DNA of 64,000 bases from Monoglobus sp964442605 (GTDB taxonomy: Bacteria; Bacillota; Clostridia; Monoglobales; Monoglobaceae): positions 39,759 through 103,758 of the forward strand of contig CAYTZR010000002.1 in NCBI GenBank assembly GCA_964442605.1. Direction: 5' to 3'. Shown piece by piece: positions 51,185 to 59,477 of this stretch. The position numbers were made by a program, and so were the translations under genes. The notes beneath the pieces were generated by a model. It made no database searches and was not told the origin of the DNA. It saw nothing but the letters and a program-made list of their open reading frames with translations. Positions within the stretch are counted from its first letter, which is position 1. Each line of letters opens with the position of its first letter.

Positions 51185-51451
51185 ATGTCATTCGATTTAC
51201 GCAATATAATAGTGTATTTGTTCGGGCTGCTCTTGATTTTTTTGTTTTTTAAACTACTTAAAAAGCCGATTGCGTGGTTTCTCAGGTTTGGTATAAGCTG
51301 CGTCGCGGGGATAGCGGCGCTTGCTCTGTTTAACCTGATTTTCGCTAAGATCGGGGCAAGTATTCCGATTAATCCGTTTAACGCTCTCACAGTAGGTGTT
51401 TTTGGAATACCCGGAATAGTTTTTTTATGGGTTTTGGGGTCAATTATTTAG
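51185..51451 (+). CDS. bofA: Pro-sigma-K processing inhibitor BofA
   Basis: An 88-aa membrane protein with two to three hydrophobic segments (about 7-25, 38-56 and 68-87), the KLLKKPIAWFLRF turn and the C-terminal NPFNALTVGVFGIPGI, both BofA signatures. In Bacillus BofA, with SpoIVFA, holds the protease SpoIVFB inactive until the forespore signals. sigK itself is 4 kb away. AGGAG is 9 bases upstream of the ATG at 51185; a TTG at 51176 directly follows that site. The stop overlaps the 3' end of the convergent dusB by 8 bases. Confidence 0.9.
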   Translation: MSFDLRNIIVYLFGLLLIFLFFKLLKKPIAWFLRFGISCVAGIAALALFNLIFAKIGASIPINPFNALTVGVFGIPGIVFLWVLGSII

Positions 51452-52427
51452 TATTCGACAGATTTTCAATACTGATTGTATACAGCATCTCGTCAAGGGT
51501 TCGGCATTGATTAATTTCATCGCGCAGTCTTGCGCTGCCGTCAAAGCCCTTGAAGTACCAAGCTGCGTGCTTTCTTCCCTCCAGAACGCCTCTGTGTTCG
51601 CCTTTGAATTCGGTCAGAAGTTTTAGGTGACGTATAGCTGTCTTTGAGCGCTCTTCAAGGTTGGGTGGCGTTGTTACGGTACCGTCTCTTAGATAGCTGA
51701 TTATTTCGGAAAATATCCACGGGTTGCCCTGTGCGGCTCTTCCAATCATAATTCCGTCACATCCGGTATAGCTCAGCATATGAGCGGCGGATACGCCGTC
51801 GTGTATATCTCCATTCCCTATAACGGGAACCGATACGGCTTCTTTGACCTGCTTGATTATGTCAAGATCGGCTTTTCCGGAATAAAACTGTTCTCTTGTT
51901 CTGCCATGAACCGTTAGAGCGTTCGCTCCGCTCTCCTCTGCGATTTTGGCAAATTCAACGGCGTTTATCCGGCTTTCATCCCAGCCCATGCGGAACTTAA
52001 CCGATACAGGGCAGGCAACGGCTTTTTTTACGCTTTTGATTATCTCGCCCGCAAGCTTCGGATTTTTCATCAGTGCGCTGCCGTCTCCGTTGTTCACTAT
52101 TTTCGGCGCCGGGCAGCCCATGTTTATATCAATCATTTCGGCTCCGTATCTCAGCGCGTCTTCCGCGATAGATGCCATAACATCAGGCTCATGTCCGAAA
52201 ATCTGAGCCGCTGTGGGCTTTTCTTCATCTAAAACCTCAAGTAAAACTTCTGTTTTCTTGTTTTTATAAAGCAAGCCCTTTCCGGAAACCATTTCAGTGT
52301 ACATCAATGCGGGTCCAAACGGTTTGGTTATAAGTCGGAACGCTTTGTCGGTTACACCAGCCATAGGCGCGAGTAAAACATTATTATTAAGCTCCAAACC
52401 TCCGATTTTTAACTTTTTTAACCTCAA
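51444..52427 (-). CDS. dusB: tRNA-dihydrouridine synthase (DusB-like)
   Basis: A 327-aa FMN enzyme that reduces uridines in the tRNA D loop. Features are NNVLLAPMAGVTDKAFR, the catalytic-cysteine motif IDINMGCPAPKIV, the FMN-contacting KFRMGWD, LTVHGRTREQFYSG and GNGDIHDG, and IMIGRAAQGNPWIF. The reading frame opens with TTG and no clear Shine-Dalgarno, so the exact start is uncertain; no in-frame ATG lies nearby. It is convergent with bofA and divergent from the AraC-type regulator. Confidence 0.92.
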   Translation of the reverse strand: MRLKKLKIGGLELNNNVLLAPMAGVTDKAFRLITKPFGPALMYTEMVSGKGLLYKNKKTEVLLEVLDEEKPTAAQIFGHEPDVMASIAEDALRYGAEMIDINMGCPAPKIVNNGDGSALMKNPKLAGEIIKSVKKAVACPVSVKFRMGWDESRINAVEFAKIAEESGANALTVHGRTREQFYSGKADLDIIKQVKEAVSVPVIGNGDIHDGVSAAHMLSYTGCDGIMIGRAAQGNPWIFSEIISYLRDGTVTTPPNLEERSKTAIRHLKLLTEFKGEHRGVLEGRKHAAWYFKGFDGSARLRDEINQCRTLDEMLYTISIENLSNTK

Positions 52428-52668
52428 TCCAAATTCACACTCCGATGACTTTAAGTATGTGCCAATATCTGTTATTTGCTTATTTAATTATACACTAAAT
52501 TATTTATTTTTCAATACACATATAAAAATACATATTAAAAATATAAAAAAATTCATGTATCAACAAAAAAATTTCTATTGTGTTTTTTTGTTCTGTGTGA
52601 TAATATGTTCTTTATATACTAAACATATATATTTACTATGAATAAAAAACAAAATGGAGAGAGCAAAT

Positions 52669-53709
52669 ATGTATAAAGCGCTGCTCGTTTTTACAAATGA
52701 AAAATTATTGAACGATATTCAAAGTCTTGATATATTGAAAACAAGAATTGAAGCTACGATTGTAAAGAATGCTAAGGCGGCCTATGAGGAACTGAAAAAA
52801 CAAAGATATGACCTGTGCTTAACACAAACAAAGCTCAGCGGTTCGCATAACGGCTTGTGGCTTCTCAAGGCTGTAAAAAATAACGGATTATGTACGCGTG
52901 TAGTGTTTTGCGGTGAGGAGCCTGACTTTGAATATGCAAGGCAAGGGATAATACTCGGCGCGTTTGACTATATAGTAGAACCCTTTACAGACAGTGCGTT
53001 TTATTCAATATTTGAACGCATCGGAAGCGAGGTGCGGGAGGCTGCCGCCGTTAAGATTGATTACACCGAAAGGATAGAGGAGCTGTTCCGAAACAGGGAT
53101 AGCGGTATTAGGGAATATATTTCCGAAATGCTTGAGAATATTTATATCGCCGCTTCAAATAACGCTGACGCAGAAGAGTTTGCCGGACAGATTTTTGAGG
53201 ACATTGTGAATGAGCTTTTTGAGAGAAATGAGTGGCTTGACCTATATGTAACCCGAGAGGATTTTATTGTTGAGGCAGGCTTATGCGGCGGAGACGCTGA
53301 TGTTTATATGAGATACTACTCAGATAAAATGATAGAGCTTTTTGGGATATACTGCTGTCTTTATCCAAAGGTTCATAACGAAAAAATAAAAGAGGTCATT
53401 TTATATATTCTTAACAATCCTGAAAGCGACCTTAAGCAAAAAACAATAGCGGAAGAGCTTTATATAAACAGCTCATATTTAAGCACGGTTTTTGTAGCGC
53501 AGACAGAGCTTAGGTTTGTGGACTATCTCACCGCGGTAAAGATGATGCGCGCAGGATGGCTGCTTCAGAATACAACGCTTAAAATAGCGGAGATTGCAAC
53601 AAGACTTGATTATAAGGATATAGGATATTTTTCACGGGTATTTAAGAAGCAGTACGGTATGACCCCGTCGGAATACAGGATACCGAACAGCTACAACTAT
53701 CAGATTTAG
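52669..53709 (+). CDS. AraC-family regulator with degenerate response-regulator receiver domain
   Basis: A 346-aa regulator: a receiver-like domain (about 1-118), a linker helical region (about 125-235) and an AraC DNA-binding domain (about 245-340) with AEELYINSSYLSTVFVAQTE and the second helix-turn-helix IAEIATRLDYKDIGYFSRVFKKQYGMTPSEYR. In the receiver, the usual acidic pair is TN (VFTNEK), the phospho-acceptor Asp is Gln or Thr (CLTQTKLSG), and the Lys of KPF is Glu (VEPF). It therefore should not be phosphorylated in the ordinary way. No histidine kinase is adjacent. GGAGAG is 7 bases upstream of the chosen ATG. LysR follows 10 bases later. Confidence 0.88.
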   Translation: MYKALLVFTNEKLLNDIQSLDILKTRIEATIVKNAKAAYEELKKQRYDLCLTQTKLSGSHNGLWLLKAVKNNGLCTRVVFCGEEPDFEYARQGIILGAFDYIVEPFTDSAFYSIFERIGSEVREAAAVKIDYTERIEELFRNRDSGIREYISEMLENIYIAASNNADAEEFAGQIFEDIVNELFERNEWLDLYVTREDFIVEAGLCGGDADVYMRYYSDKMIELFGIYCCLYPKVHNEKIKEVILYILNNPESDLKQKTIAEELYINSSYLSTVFVAQTELRFVDYLTAVKMMRAGWLLQNTTLKIAEIATRLDYKDIGYFSRVFKKQYGMTPSEYRIPNSYNYQI

Positions 53710-53719
53710 AGGAATTATT

Positions 53720-54646
53720 ATGACACTGCAACAAATTCATTACGCACTTACCATATCAAAGACATGTTCAATGAACAAGGCAGCGGAGAAGCTGTTTATT
53801 TCACAGCCTTCACTTACAAGCGCAATCAAGGAGCTTGAGCGTGAGACGGGAATAATGATTTTCCGCAGGACAAGCAAGGGTGTTACACAGACAAATGAGG
53901 GAAGAGAGTTCCTTATGTACGCAAGACAGGTATATCAGCAGTATGAGCTGCTTGCCGAAAAGTACAGCGATGCGGGAAATATCAAAAGAAAGTTCGGCAT
54001 ATCAACCCAGCATTATTCTTTCGCGGTAAAGGCGTTTGTGGAAACAGTAAAAAAATTTGATACTCTAAAGTATGAATTTGCCATTCGCGAAACCAGAACA
54101 TATGATGTTATTCATGATGTGGGAACCTTAAAGAGTGAAATCGGAATATTATTTATGAGCGAGTACAACAGGAAAATCTTAAACAAAATGCTCAACGAAA
54201 ACAGCTTGGAATTTCACAGGCTGATTGATTGCAAGGCATATGTTTATATCCGTAAAAATCATCCGCTGGCGACACGAAAAAGCATAGGTATGAGCGAGCT
54301 TAATGAATATCCGTGTCTTTCCTTTGAGCAGGGAGAAAACGGTTCATCCTATTTCGCGGAAGAAATTTTAAGCGAAAACGAATATTCAAGAACGATTAAG
54401 GCATGCGACAGGGCGACTATGCTGAACCTGATGGTTGGGTTAGACGGGTACACATTGTGCTCCGGCATAATCTGCGAGGAACTTAACGGAAGCGACTATG
54501 TTGCTTTGCCCTTTGAGGCGGATGAGGCAAATCGAAACATGGTTATGGAGATTGGCTACATAACAAAAAAGCACAGTATATTGAGCAAAATAGGTGAGAT
54601 TTACATTGATGAAGTAAAAAAATATCTTGAAAATGTAAAAGTTTAA
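53720..54646 (+). CDS. LysR-family transcriptional regulator
   Basis: A 308-aa LTTR with the N-terminal winged helix (about 1-60: YALTISKTCSMNKAAEKLFISQPSLTSAIKELERE) and an effector domain (about 90-300) with FYFAVKAF and the HRLIDCKAYVYIRKNHPLA segment. The effector is unknown. It lies in a same-strand run with the AraC gene upstream and the HD hydrolase downstream, and 0.9 kb before the MetNIQ-type importer, which could be a target. GAGGA is 6 bases upstream. Confidence 0.9.
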   Translation: MTLQQIHYALTISKTCSMNKAAEKLFISQPSLTSAIKELERETGIMIFRRTSKGVTQTNEGREFLMYARQVYQQYELLAEKYSDAGNIKRKFGISTQHYSFAVKAFVETVKKFDTLKYEFAIRETRTYDVIHDVGTLKSEIGILFMSEYNRKILNKMLNENSLEFHRLIDCKAYVYIRKNHPLATRKSIGMSELNEYPCLSFEQGENGSSYFAEEILSENEYSRTIKACDRATMLNLMVGLDGYTLCSGIICEELNGSDYVALPFEADEANRNMVMEIGYITKKHSILSKIGEIYIDEVKKYLENVKV

Positions 54647-54676
54647 ATTTTATTAAGTTTTTGTAGGAGGATAAAA

Positions 54677-55246
54677 ATGAGAACAGATAAAGCTTGGAAA
54701 TTATTAAGAAAGTATAATAATGATGAATTTCATTTACGGCACGCGCTGACCGTTGAGGGAGTTATGAAGTGGTATGCAAACGAGCTTGGATATGACCCGG
54801 AATATTGGGGAACGGTGGGACTGCTCCACGACATAGATTTTGAGCAGTATCCCGAGGAACATTGCATAAAAGCGCCGGACCTGCTGAGAGAGGGCGGATT
54901 TGGAGACGATATAATTCATGCGGTTTGCTCTCACGGTTACGAGCTTACGGTTGATATAAAGCCGGAGCATGAAATGGAGAAGGTGCTTTACGCGACAGAT
55001 GAGCTTACAGGACTTGTGTGGGCGGCGGCGGAGATGAGACCGTCAAAGAGCGTGCAAGATATGGAGCTGAAAAGTCTTAAAAAGAAGTATAAGAGCAAAA
55101 ACTTTGCCGCGGGCTGTTCAAGAGCCGTCATTGAGCGCGGAGCGGAGCTGCTGGGCTGGGATCTGAATGATTTACTGCAAAAGACAATCCTTGCCATGAG
55201 AAGCTGTGAGGATTATGTCAACGAAGAGATTAAAGCTATAGTTTGA
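54677..55246 (+). CDS. HD-domain hydrolase (HDIG-type)
   Basis: A 189-aa protein with the HD metal motif: His of RHALTVEGVMKWYA, the HD pair of VGLLHDIDFE, and the later histidine of ICSHGYEL-like HAVCSHGYEL. The C-terminal half has TDELTGLVWAAAEMRPSKS. Related clostridial proteins are annotated as hydrolases without known substrate. AGGAGG lies 8 bases upstream, and it is 30 bases after the LysR gene. A promoter for the importer begins 30 bases beyond its stop. Confidence 0.85.
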   Translation: MRTDKAWKLLRKYNNDEFHLRHALTVEGVMKWYANELGYDPEYWGTVGLLHDIDFEQYPEEHCIKAPDLLREGGFGDDIIHAVCSHGYELTVDIKPEHEMEKVLYATDELTGLVWAAAEMRPSKSVQDMELKSLKKKYKSKNFAAGCSRAVIERGAELLGWDLNDLLQKTILAMRSCEDYVNEEIKAIV

Positions 55247-55275
55247 GTCTATAACTGTTTCTAAAAAAACTGAAT

Positions 55276-55304
55276 TAGACAACAAGGGTATGTCGTGATA
55301 TAAT
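55276..55304 (+). promoter_or_regulatory. Promoter of the importer leader
   Basis: TAGACA (55276-55281) and TATAAT (55299-55304) with a 17-base spacer. Confidence 0.65.
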
Positions 55305-55341
55305 AAAACCAGTGATTGAAACGGTTGACTAAAAATATTGG

Positions 55342-55381
55342 AGACTGATTTCGGATAGCCATATCCAAAGTCGGTCTTTTT
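55342..55381 (+). terminator. Attenuator-like terminator in the importer leader
   Basis: AGACTGATTT pairs with AAAGTCGGTCT (G-T pairs and one bulge), with an inner GGATA/TATCC stem and five T. It lies only about 35 bases after the predicted transcription start, so it would abort most transcripts unless relieved. It may also end the LysR-HD transcript. Confidence 0.65.
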
Positions 55382-55479
55382 GTTTCAGTCATAAAATTTG
55401 GCATAAACAAAACTTGATATAAAGAAAATTTGATATAAAGAAAATTTAAAAGAAAAATAAGAGGAAGGGATGTTTTGAG

Positions 55480-55560
55480 ATGAAATATACCGACATGAAT
55501 ATAATATATGGTTTTAAGTATATCACGGCGGAGCAGAGTGAAAGGCGGTTTTGCTTATGA
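55480..55560 (+). CDS. 26-codon upstream ORF coupled to the importer ATPase
   Basis: A short frame (MKYTDMNIIYGFKY..., ending RRFCL) with AGGAAGGGA 9 bases before its ATG. Its TGA overlaps the ATG of the ATPase gene (ATGA). The ATPase gene has only a distant AAGG, so translation may depend on this frame. I do not recognise the peptide. It could be a leader peptide for control or merely a coupling device. Confidence 0.5.
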   Translation: MKYTDMNIIYGFKYITAEQSERRFCL

Positions 55561-56351
55561 GCTTTATTGAAATAAAAAATGTCAGCAAAACATTTTTTAC
55601 AAAGAACAGAACCGATACTGATAATGAGGTTCTGAGGGGTGTTGATTTGACGATTGAAAAAGGTGATATTTTCGGTATTGTCGGCTTCAGCGGAGCCGGC
55701 AAATCCACTCTGGCACGTTGTATAAATCGTTTGGAGGAGCCTGACAGCGGACAGATAATTATCGATGGCGTAGATATAACTGCGCTTAACAAAAAGGAGC
55801 TTGCTTTAAAGCGCAGAAAAATAGGAATGATTTTTCAGCAGTTTAATTTGTTTGAATCGAAAACAGTATTTAAAAATATAGCATATCCGTTAGTTTTACA
55901 AGGACTGAAAAAAGATGAAATTAAAAAGAGAGTTGAAGAAATTCTTTCACTTATTGAACTTGAAGATAAAAGAGATGCGTATCCCGGCCAGCTTTCCGGC
56001 GGGCAGAAGCAAAGGGTAGGTATAGGAAGGGCGCTCGCGAATAATCCGGACATTCTCTTAAGCGATGAAGCAACAAGCGCGCTTGATCCGCAGACAACTC
56101 TTTCGGTTCTTAATCTTCTGAAGGAAATTAATCAAAAGCTCGGAATAACAATACTGCTCATTACACATGAGCTGGAAGCGATAAGGTATATCTGTCATAA
56201 TATGGCAGTTCTTGAAAACGGCGTTGTTATTGAAAAAGGTTTGGTGAGTAATATATTCCGGAACCCGAACAGCAAAACCGGACGTATCTTTATTGATATT
56301 TTCAGTTCATTTCATAATGATTATTCTTACAAGGACGGTGAGGGAATATGA
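55557..56351 (+). CDS. Methionine-type ABC importer, ATP-binding subunit (MetN-like, short form)
   Basis: A 264-aa ATPase with Walker A GFSGAGKSTL, Q-loop IFQQFNLF, signature LSGGQKQRVGIGRAL, Walker B ILLSDEATSALDP and the H-loop LITHELEAI. It groups with MetN by the YPLVLQGLKKDEI region, but it lacks the C-terminal regulatory domain (about 80 aa) of E. coli MetN, so it cannot be inhibited by methionine in that way. The start at 55557 overlaps the upstream small ORF; the stop overlaps the permease gene by 4 bases. Confidence 0.9.
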   Translation: MSFIEIKNVSKTFFTKNRTDTDNEVLRGVDLTIEKGDIFGIVGFSGAGKSTLARCINRLEEPDSGQIIIDGVDITALNKKELALKRRKIGMIFQQFNLFESKTVFKNIAYPLVLQGLKKDEIKKRVEEILSLIELEDKRDAYPGQLSGGQKQRVGIGRALANNPDILLSDEATSALDPQTTLSVLNLLKEINQKLGITILLITHELEAIRYICHNMAVLENGVVIEKGLVSNIFRNPNSKTGRIFIDIFSSFHNDYSYKDGEGI

Positions 56352-57058
56352 GTCTTAGGAGCAATTCTCTTTGGGATGTGCTAAAATCCACATTCAGTAA
56401 AGCGGTATGGAGTGAAATATTACCGGCTACATGGGACACCCTGTATATGGTTATTGTAGCGTCGATTATAATGCTATTGCTCGGTATAGCGCTCGGTGTC
56501 CTGCTGTACATAACTCAGGCTGACAGTATATTCCCTATGAAATGGTTTAACAAAATTGTAGGAACAATTATTAACTGTCTGCGTTCTCTGCCGGAAATGA
56601 TAATGATTATAGTAACATTGCCGCTCGCGAGAGCTATACTCGGAAAGGGATACGGTGCGAACGCCTGCATAATCGCGCTTGCAGCGAGCTGTATACCGAT
56701 GTACGCGAGAATGGTGGAAAGCGCACTTTTAGAGGTGTCAAAAGGAAAAATTGAGGCTGCAAAGGCAATGGGCAGTAATACACGTCAGATTATATTTTAT
56801 GTTATACTTCCTGAGTCAAGGGCAACAATTGTACGCGCATTTACAACAGCAATCATCGCTATAGTTTCAATGACGGCTCTTGCCGGTAATTTCGGAGCGG
56901 GAGGTATAGGCGATATAGCTGTACGCTATGGATATCAGCGTTTTCGTCATGATATGCTTTTTGCAACGATATTGGTATTGATTATTATTGTCCAGACGAT
57001 ACAGTTTCTCGGCGATAGAATTTCGAATATATTATTAAAAAAATGGCATCTTATTTGA
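56348..57058 (+). CDS. Methionine-type ABC importer, permease subunit (MetI-like)
   Basis: A 236-aa membrane protein with five or six transmembrane segments and the permease EAA loop ALLEVSKGKIEAAKAMGSNTRQIIF. The region TAIIAIVSMTALAGNFGAGGIGDIAVRYGYQRF is diagnostic of MetI. It starts inside the ATPase gene (ATGA overlap), so the two are cotranslated. It should form the channel with the MetN-like dimer. Confidence 0.93.
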   Translation: MSLRSNSLWDVLKSTFSKAVWSEILPATWDTLYMVIVASIIMLLLGIALGVLLYITQADSIFPMKWFNKIVGTIINCLRSLPEMIMIIVTLPLARAILGKGYGANACIIALAASCIPMYARMVESALLEVSKGKIEAAKAMGSNTRQIIFYVILPESRATIVRAFTTAIIAIVSMTALAGNFGAGGIGDIAVRYGYQRFRHDMLFATILVLIIIVQTIQFLGDRISNILLKKWHLI

Positions 57059-57119
57059 TTATTAAATTCAGAAAGGTAATTAAATATAATTATTAAATTT
57101 AGAAAGAAGGTATATTAAA
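57059..57119 (+). repeat. Duplicated spacer before metQ-like gene
   Basis: Two imperfect copies of a unit like ATTATTAAATT(C/T)AGAAAG, each ending in a purine-rich ribosome-site-like stretch, so the functional AGAAGG is the second of two tandem versions. Confidence 0.55.
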
Positions 57120-57968
57120 ATGAAAAAGTATTTGGCAATTTTATTTACACTGCTGTTTGTTGTGTCTGCAACAGCATGCGGCGGGGACACCGCTTCCGAT
57201 GTTACGGCAAAATTCAGCGGAAGCTCTTATGAAACGGATAAGGATGGGTACGTTGTAATAAAGGGTATTGCGGATTTGACACCGCATTCCGAGCTTATTG
57301 AATTTGTTGAGCCTACTCTTGAAGAACAGGGGATAAAGATTGATCTTGTAATGGACACAACAGACGGCACCGAGAATGACCGCCTGGCATCCGGAGAAAT
57401 CGACTTTAATTTTTGCCAGCATCTGCCGTATCTTGAGGAATATAACGAGACAAACGGAACAAATCTTGTGAGCGCGGGTGATATTCATGTCGAGCCTATA
57501 GCGGCATATTCGGAAAAATATGGCAGTGTCGATGAGGTTCCCGATAACGCGACAATAGTTATACCAAATGATCTGACAAACGAATATCGTGCTCTTACTA
57601 TTCTTGAGGAAGCCGGCTTTATAAAGCTCAGAAGTGATTTAGACGGATTAAAGGCGGAGGTTTCGGATATAGAGGAATATGTAAAGCCTGTTACAATAAC
57701 CGAAATTGCTTCTGAACAGATTATCAATCTTGCCGGTGATTTTGATGTTTATATTACAAACACAAATAAAGCAATAGAAGCAGGAGTTGATACTACAAAG
57801 TATTTGTTCAGGGAAAGCTCTGATTCGCCATATGCAAATATTATAACGGTTCGTGCCGGTGAGGAAACAGATCCGGCTATACAGGCTCTGGTTAAAGCGC
57901 TCAAGAGTGATGAAACGAAAAAATTTATAGAAGATAAATATAACGGCGCGGTAATTCCCGTAGAATAA
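57120..57968 (+). CDS. MetQ/NlpA family substrate-binding lipoprotein
   Basis: A 282-aa lipoprotein: signal sequence to ATAC (lipid Cys about 20), then the family pattern IKGIADLTPHSELIEFVEPTLEEQGI, FNFCQHLPYLEEYN and VIPNDLTNEYRALTILEEAGFI. NlpA proteins bind methionine or related compounds; the ligand cannot be fixed from sequence alone. A strong terminator lies 167 bases downstream. With the ATPase and permease upstream it completes the importer. Confidence 0.93.
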   Translation: MKKYLAILFTLLFVVSATACGGDTASDVTAKFSGSSYETDKDGYVVIKGIADLTPHSELIEFVEPTLEEQGIKIDLVMDTTDGTENDRLASGEIDFNFCQHLPYLEEYNETNGTNLVSAGDIHVEPIAAYSEKYGSVDEVPDNATIVIPNDLTNEYRALTILEEAGFIKLRSDLDGLKAEVSDIEEYVKPVTITEIASEQIINLAGDFDVYITNTNKAIEAGVDTTKYLFRESSDSPYANIITVRAGEETDPAIQALVKALKSDETKKFIEDKYNGAVIPVE

Positions 57969-58134
57969 CTATGTCAGGATGCTTGCTTGAGCTTGTTAAG
58001 GCGCAGAATAATATCTCGAAAATATTTCGAATAAAATATCTCGAAAAAATATTTCGATAACCCGGTAAATCAGGATGCCCACAAGCTGTTTAAAAATCTC
58101 ATCCCTTTTAATTTAATTTCTATTTTAAATATTT

Positions 58135-58170
58135 AAAAAAGCGGTGTGTGGGCTCACTGCTTTTTTATTT
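58135..58170 (+). terminator. Terminator of the importer operon
   Basis: A 12-bp stem with one G-T pair (58135-58146 with 58155-58166) has an 8-base loop and a T run. Between the metQ stop and this hairpin is a spacer with two copies of TCAGGATGC (57973 and 58069) around CTCGAAA-type A/T repeats. Confidence 0.82.
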
Positions 58171-58187
58171 TTAAATCAAAAATTCGG

Positions 58188-58215
58188 TTGTATTATTTCC
58201 GATTAGTGGTATAAT
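58188..58215 (+). promoter_or_regulatory. Promoter of the bile salt hydrolase gene
   Basis: TTGTAT (58188-58193) and TATAAT (58210-58215) with a 16-base spacer. Confidence 0.6.
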
Positions 58216-58257
58216 TAAACTATATGATATATTTACGAATATTTTGGAGGTAATATT

Positions 58258-59232
58258 ATGTGTACAGCGATAGCTTATAAGACAAATGCTTTATATTTCG
58301 GACGCACTCTTGATTATGATTTTTCATACGGTGATGAAGTTGTTATAACACCGCGATGTTATCCGTTTAATTTCTGTGATATGGGCGTGTTGAGCGAACA
58401 TTACGCAATCATAGGAATGGCTCATGTTGAGGATAATTATCCCTTGTATTACGATGCCGTTAATGAAAAGGGACTGGGTATGGCAGGATTGAACTTTGTC
58501 GGAAACGCTGTATATAATCAGGCAATATCAGGCAGAGATAATATAGCACAGTTCGAATTTATACCGTGGATTTTGAGTCAATGTGCTACATTAACAGAGG
58601 CGCGAGCCTTGCTTGAAAAAATAAATATAACCGATGCGCCTTTCGGTGATAACTTACCGCCGGCTCAGTTGCACTGGCTTATTGCCGATTGTGACAATTC
58701 AATAACTGTCGAATGTGTGGAGCAGGGAATGAGAATATATGAAAATCCTGTTGGGGTGCTTACAAACAATCCTCCATTTGATGAACAGATGTTTAATCTG
58801 AACAATTATATGAGCCTTTCCGTTAAGCAGCCTCAAAACAATTTCAGCGACAAGCTGCCGCTATGTGCATACAGCCGCGGCATGGGAGCATTGGGTCTGC
58901 CGGGCGACCTGTCCTCCCGTTCGCGTTTTGTCAGAGCCGCGTTTATAAGGATGAATTCTGTGCCGGGAAATTCGGAATATGATAGTGTAAACCAATTTTT
59001 TCATATACTCGGAGCTGTTGAGCAGCAGAGGGGATGCTGCGACGTTGGGGATGGGAAATTTGAAATTACAATCTATACTTCCTGTTGTAACGCAGATAAA
59101 GGGATTTATTACTATACCACCTATGGTAATCATCAGATTACTGCTGTGGATATGCACAAAGAAAATTTAAACGACCTTGCACTTATAAGGTATTCGCTTA
59201 TTCAAGGCGAGCAAATAAGAACGCAAAACTAA
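58258..59232 (+). CDS. bsh: Choloylglycine hydrolase (bile salt hydrolase)
   Basis: A 324-aa Ntn hydrolase that would split glycine or taurine from conjugated bile acids. The initiator Met is followed by the nucleophile Cys2. Other catalytic residues match Clostridium perfringens enzyme: Arg16, Asp19/21 region, Asn79 in GMAGLNF, Asn170 in VLTNNP and Arg223 in SRFVR. Length and the C-terminal TSCCNADKGIYYYTTYGNHQI agree with true bile salt hydrolases better than with penicillin V acylases. There is no signal peptide. It has its own promoter and GGAGG ribosome site and is bracketed by terminators, so it is a single-gene unit. Confidence 0.93.
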   Translation: MCTAIAYKTNALYFGRTLDYDFSYGDEVVITPRCYPFNFCDMGVLSEHYAIIGMAHVEDNYPLYYDAVNEKGLGMAGLNFVGNAVYNQAISGRDNIAQFEFIPWILSQCATLTEARALLEKINITDAPFGDNLPPAQLHWLIADCDNSITVECVEQGMRIYENPVGVLTNNPPFDEQMFNLNNYMSLSVKQPQNNFSDKLPLCAYSRGMGALGLPGDLSSRSRFVRAAFIRMNSVPGNSEYDSVNQFFHILGAVEQQRGCCDVGDGKFEITIYTSCCNADKGIYYYTTYGNHQITAVDMHKENLNDLALIRYSLIQGEQIRTQN

Positions 59233-59393
59233 ATGACGAACAGCGTTAAGAGATCAATGCTGCCGTTAATTGGCTTAAGCGCAATAATTCGCGGCGAAAC
59301 TGCGGCTTATTTACGCTCATAGGTTATTTTGCTCTGCTCACGACAACGGAGGTACCTCAACCTAAATGCTTTGAAAACAACAAGCAAATAACA

Positions 59394-59462
59394 GAATAAA
59401 TAAGAATAAGAATAAGGCGAAGCGAAATTGCTCAGCCTTATTCTTTTACTCTTATTTATTCC
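59394..59462. terminator. Bidirectional terminator between bsh and the exporter genes
   Basis: An inner 9-bp stem GAATAAGGC/GCCTTATTC (59410-59418 with 59435-59443) is extended by A-rich and T-rich arms (AATAAATAAG... and ...CTTATTTATT), so it can end transcription from either side. Confidence 0.78.
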
Positions 59463-59477
59463 TAATCGTGCTTATTT

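Noticed and set aside
55247..55479. SAM riboswitch or T-box upstream of the MetNIQ-type operon
   Set aside because: The leader before the terminator is only about 35-40 bases and shows none of the conserved core motifs of either class.
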